Of a DNA stretch of 64,000 bases, positions 61,802 to 64,000 are shown in pieces. The position numbers and the translations under genes are program-made. How positions within the stretch are numbered: the first letter of the stretch is position 1; the number at the start of each line of letters is the position of its first letter. This DNA comes from Salinibacter sp. 10B (GTDB taxonomy: Bacteria; Bacteroidota; Rhodothermia; Rhodothermales; Salinibacteraceae). The notes beneath the pieces were generated by a model. That model did no database searches. It had not been told where the DNA came from and saw nothing but the letters and a program-made list of their open reading frames with translations. The stretch lies in contig NZ_MQWC01000004.1 in NCBI RefSeq assembly GCF_002954405.1, positions 594,065 through 658,064 of the forward strand, given 5' to 3'.

Positions 61802-62278
61802 ATGACCTTTCGCCTCCTTCCCCTCCTTCTGTCTCTCTCCCTCCTCCTCATCGGCCTCACGGGCTGCGGCGGTGCTGAAGCAGAGCCCGATGGCGCTGCG
61901 GTCTCATCGATAACGATCACGCCCGTCGGCAATCAGATGGAATTTGAGCAGACCGAGTTCACCGTCACGGCCGGCTCTGAAATCACGCTCACGTTCAACA
62001 ACACCGCCACGAGCCCGGCGATGGAACACAACGTGCTTTTTCTCACCGACAACGAGGAGGCCACGATCAACCGTGTCGGGCAGGCCGCAATGGGCGCCGC
62101 CTCCAACGCGTACGTCCCTGAGGATGACGCCGTCCTCGCAGCCACGGACCTCGCCAAGCCGGGCGAAACCGTCACCCTGACGTTTACAGCTCCGAGCGAG
62201 CCCGGCGAGTACGCCTACATCTGCACGTTTCCCGGCCACTATGCCATGATGCAGGGCACGATGCGCGTGACGGAGTGA
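61802..62278 (+). CDS. azurin-like type 1 copper protein (lipoprotein)
   Basis: A 158-residue lipoprotein (LTGC, Cys22). The cupredoxin domain has all type 1 copper ligands: His76 (MEHNVLF), Cys141, His146 and Met150 (ICTFPGHYAMMQG), with Cys-to-His +5 and Cys-to-Met +9 spacing as in azurin and plastocyanin. It is a plausible electron donor to NirK and, by analogy, to the CuA subunit of the NO reductase. An independent terminator follows. Confidence 0.94.
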   Translation: MTFRLLPLLLSLSLLLIGLTGCGGAEAEPDGAAVSSITITPVGNQMEFEQTEFTVTAGSEITLTFNNTATSPAMEHNVLFLTDNEEATINRVGQAAMGAASNAYVPEDDAVLAATDLAKPGETVTLTFTAPSEPGEYAYICTFPGHYAMMQGTMRVTE

Positions 62279-62301
62279 CCGAGGACGCCCCAACAAAACA
62301 G

Positions 62302-62337
62302 AAAAAGCCCCTTGGAGCCAATTCAAGGGGCTTTTTT
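62302..62337 (+). terminator. Rho-independent terminator after the azurin-like gene
   Basis: AAAAAGCCCCTT (62302-62313) pairs with AAGGGGC plus the six-T run TTTTTT (62325-62337). It starts 24 bp after the stop codon and ends the nir transcript before the CopD-like gene. Confidence 0.9.
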
Positions 62338-62459
62338 CGTGGTCAGAGCTGTACCATCGGCCCGTGTACCACACAGGAAACCAGGGGGAAGACCTATTCC
62401 ATACAAAAGAGTCCGAATTCTTTTCCAAACATGTCCCGGCTTCGAAAACTGGCCTCGCC

Positions 62460-62969
62460 ATGTCCGAAACGCTCCACCTCTTCTCCATCTGGCTCCACAT
62501 TCTCGCCGCTACGGTCTGGATCGGCGGCATGGCGGCCCTGGGGCTTTTGCTGGTCCCCCTCCTGCGCCAAGAGCGGTTTCAAGACGTCGCGCGGCCCCTC
62601 CTCTATGCCTCCGCCCTCCGCTTTCGCTGGATTGGGTGGGGCGCACTGGCTGTGCTCGTCATCACCGGACTGGTGAATGTGCGGGCGCAAGGGGTGTCCT
62701 GGGCCTCTTGGCTTGCGTTGGACTTCTGGACGACGGCATGGGGCGCGGCCCTCGGCGGGAAGCTCCTGCTCGTCGCTCTCACACTAGGAATCAGTGCTGT
62801 TCACGACTTTCATTTCGGACCAAAGGCCATCCGTCTCATGCAAAATGCTCCCGAGAGTCCGGAAGCGGAGCGCATGCGGTGGTGGTCCAGTTGGCTCGGC
62901 CGCCTGACACTTCTTCTGTCGCTCGGCATTCTCTGGTTTGCCATTCTCTTGCCCCGAGGAGGACTCTAA
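62460..62969 (+). CDS. CopD-like four-helix membrane protein
   Basis: A 169-residue inner-membrane protein of the CopD/copper-resistance or heme-transport-like superfamily. There are four TM helices: LHLFSIWLHILAATVWIGG (with His and Trp motif), ALAVLVITGLVNV, LGGKLLLVALTLGISAVHDF and LTLLLSLGILWFAILL. The conserved His in WLHILAA and the VHDFHFGP segment are typical. It may import Cu or bind heme for the NirK/NOR pathway. It lies beyond the azurin terminator and so has its own promoter or uses read-through. Confidence 0.85.
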   Translation: MSETLHLFSIWLHILAATVWIGGMAALGLLLVPLLRQERFQDVARPLLYASALRFRWIGWGALAVLVITGLVNVRAQGVSWASWLALDFWTTAWGAALGGKLLLVALTLGISAVHDFHFGPKAIRLMQNAPESPEAERMRWWSSWLGRLTLLLSLGILWFAILLPRGGL

Positions 62970-62986
62970 GAGACGGTTTTCATTTC

Positions 62987-63046
62987 ACACGCTGCGATCT
63001 GCTTCTGGGCTACGAATATATCGGCATCGGGTGTGGAGACGGCCGT
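62987..63046 (+). repeat. dispersed 60-bp repeat, copy 2
   Basis: ACACGCTGCGATCTGCTTCT and onward matches the minus strand of 13038-12979 at 51 of 60 positions, ungapped. The core (CTACGAA, then TATCGGCATCGG and GTGTGGAGACGG) is strongest. It lies between the CopD-like gene and the decarboxylase gene. Confidence 0.6.
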
Positions 63047-63232
63047 ACACTAAAGCAGGGTCTAATGCCGATCTTGCCCTCTCCCCTCGCCCCAATTGAA
63101 GAGAGACGCCATTTCCCGATCGGATTCGAAAATCACGTTCAGGCATGGATCATTCTCACTCAAGCTGGAAGGGCTTCCGACCTCCCCCGTAAGAACGGTC
63201 CGCACTATTTTCGTGAACGAGCGCCTCTTTCC

Positions 63233-64000
63233 ATGTCCGGATCCGCCGACGACTCTATCCACAAAGCTGCCTTCCTCGGGCCGAAGGGCGAAAACGCCGA
63301 TGAGTTGGAGCACCTGCTCCTGGAGGTGCTCCGCGACCACGTCTTCTGGCGCCGCAATTTCCACCCGAGCGACCCGCGCCTCATTGACGAGCGCGACAAG
63401 CGAACGGAGGCGTTTGACGAAATGTCGGCCCGGCTGCGGGACGAGCTCTCCCAAATCCTGGCCAAGTTGAAGCGGGCCGCCCCGCTGTACTCGCCCCGTC
63501 AGGTGGCACACATCGTGAGCGATCCGTCACTGCCCGCCCTCGTGGGGTATTTCGCCGGACTCCTCTACAATCAAAACAACGTGGTAGCAGAAGTCTCGCC
63601 GGAGACCGTACGCGAGGAGCGCGAGTACTTCAAGGGCCTGGCCCAGATGGTGGGATATCCCCCCTTCCTGCCCGAGACGCTCCCCCCCGATGCTCGCACG
63701 CGACGCTCGGCGTACAGTTGGGGCCACCTCTGCAGCGGGGGAACCGTCGCCAATCTCGAGGCCCTCTGGATCGCCCGAAATGTGCGGCTCTATCCCCTGG
63801 CGATTCGTCTGGTGGCCGACCAACACGATCAGTTCAGTGCGTTTGCCAACCTGGAGGTGACCACGGCCCAAGGCGAGCAGGCCCCTCTTCGCACCCTGCC
63901 GACCTTTCGTCTCTCCAACCTCCCCATCAACGAGATTACCGACCTCCACCTGCGCATCAAGGCCATGCTGGGCGAGGGCGACCCAGCCCGCGCCGAGGCG
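63233..64000 (+). CDS. PLP-dependent decarboxylase (3' part outside window)
   Basis: The first 256 residues of a group II pyridoxal-phosphate amino acid decarboxylase. Visible elements are the N-terminal helices (ELEHLLLEVLRDHVFWRRNFHP), HIVSDPSLPALVGYFAGLLYNQNNVVAEVSP and HLCSGGTVANLEALWIARNVR, which holds the phosphate-binding GGT. The PLP lysine lies beyond the window edge. Glutamate, aspartate and aromatic decarboxylases share this pattern, so the substrate is not assigned. The start MSGSADDSIH was chosen; no SD is seen. Confidence 0.88.
   Translation, partial: MSGSADDSIHKAAFLGPKGENADELEHLLLEVLRDHVFWRRNFHPSDPRLIDERDKRTEAFDEMSARLRDELSQILAKLKRAAPLYSPRQVAHIVSDPSLPALVGYFAGLLYNQNNVVAEVSPETVREEREYFKGLAQMVGYPPFLPETLPPDARTRRSAYSWGHLCSGGTVANLEALWIARNVRLYPLAIRLVADQHDQFSAFANLEVTTAQGEQAPLRTLPTFRLSNLPINEITDLHLRIKAMLGEGDPARAEA

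Overview
The window comes from a high-GC bacterium with a strongly acidic proteome. Its families include collagen-tailed and DUF4397 lipoproteins, FadL/OmpP1, a B-type heme-copper enzyme and two-partner metal systems. Few genes have a clear Shine-Dalgarno sequence. This suggests a halophilic member of the Rhodothermota/Salinibacter group. That placement is inferred from protein character only, and the species cannot be resolved.

Layout. 0-1.4 kb: lysine/DAP biosynthesis (dapA, cut by the window edge, then dapB), followed by tRNA-Ala(GGC) with its terminator. 1.8-12.5 kb: a hypothetical protein, two tandem S41 C-terminal processing proteases, a collagen-like lipoprotein, a large FAD/Fe-S D-2-hydroxyacid dehydrogenase, and small envelope proteins. 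12.5-13.1 kb: a scar region with a decayed integron-type integrase, a 179-bp element with perfect 16-bp terminal inverted repeats, and one copy of a dispersed repeat. 13-40 kb: mostly housekeeping and envelope genes (acyl-CoA oxidase, hemE, dienelactone hydrolase, trypsin-like protease, lipase, HD hydrolase, beta-CASP nuclease, transaldolase, sugar nucleotidyltransferase-like protein, pirin, Old Yellow Enzyme, IscA-type protein, ATP-grasp ligase, FadL plus a GDSL lipoprotein, ftsX, pheA, cytochrome c', nuclease-fold lipoprotein).

40-63 kb is the notable part: a split nitrite-to-nitrous-oxide respiratory region. Cluster A (41.3-46.8 kb) encodes a CuA-containing heme-copper enzyme. Its subunit I keeps all metal-ligand histidines, but the cross-linked tyrosine of oxidases is replaced (GHGTQQ instead of GHxxxY), which points to an eNOR-like nitric oxide reductase. 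The enzyme is accompanied by two very small membrane proteins (53 and 40 aa), an Rrf2/NsrR-like Fe-S regulator, the RIC/YtfE di-iron repair protein and HemN. Cluster B (56.2-63 kb) holds a second, paralogous Rrf2 regulator, an uncharacterised histidine-rich membrane protein, copper nitrite reductase NirK, NirV, a CusF-SCO fusion, an azurin-like cupredoxin and a CopD-like protein. An inverted-repeat motif, T(C/A)GGAC-N6-GT(C/A)CGA, occurs in front of the first Rrf2 gene and in the nirK divergent promoter, which suggests a shared NO-responsive regulon. Between the clusters lie ThiO, nitronate monooxygenase, a rhodanese protein, a ZIP transporter, a cytochrome c', and a MerR-HMA-P1B-ATPase metal operon with a clear MerR-type operator.

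The window ends inside a PLP-dependent decarboxylase gene.
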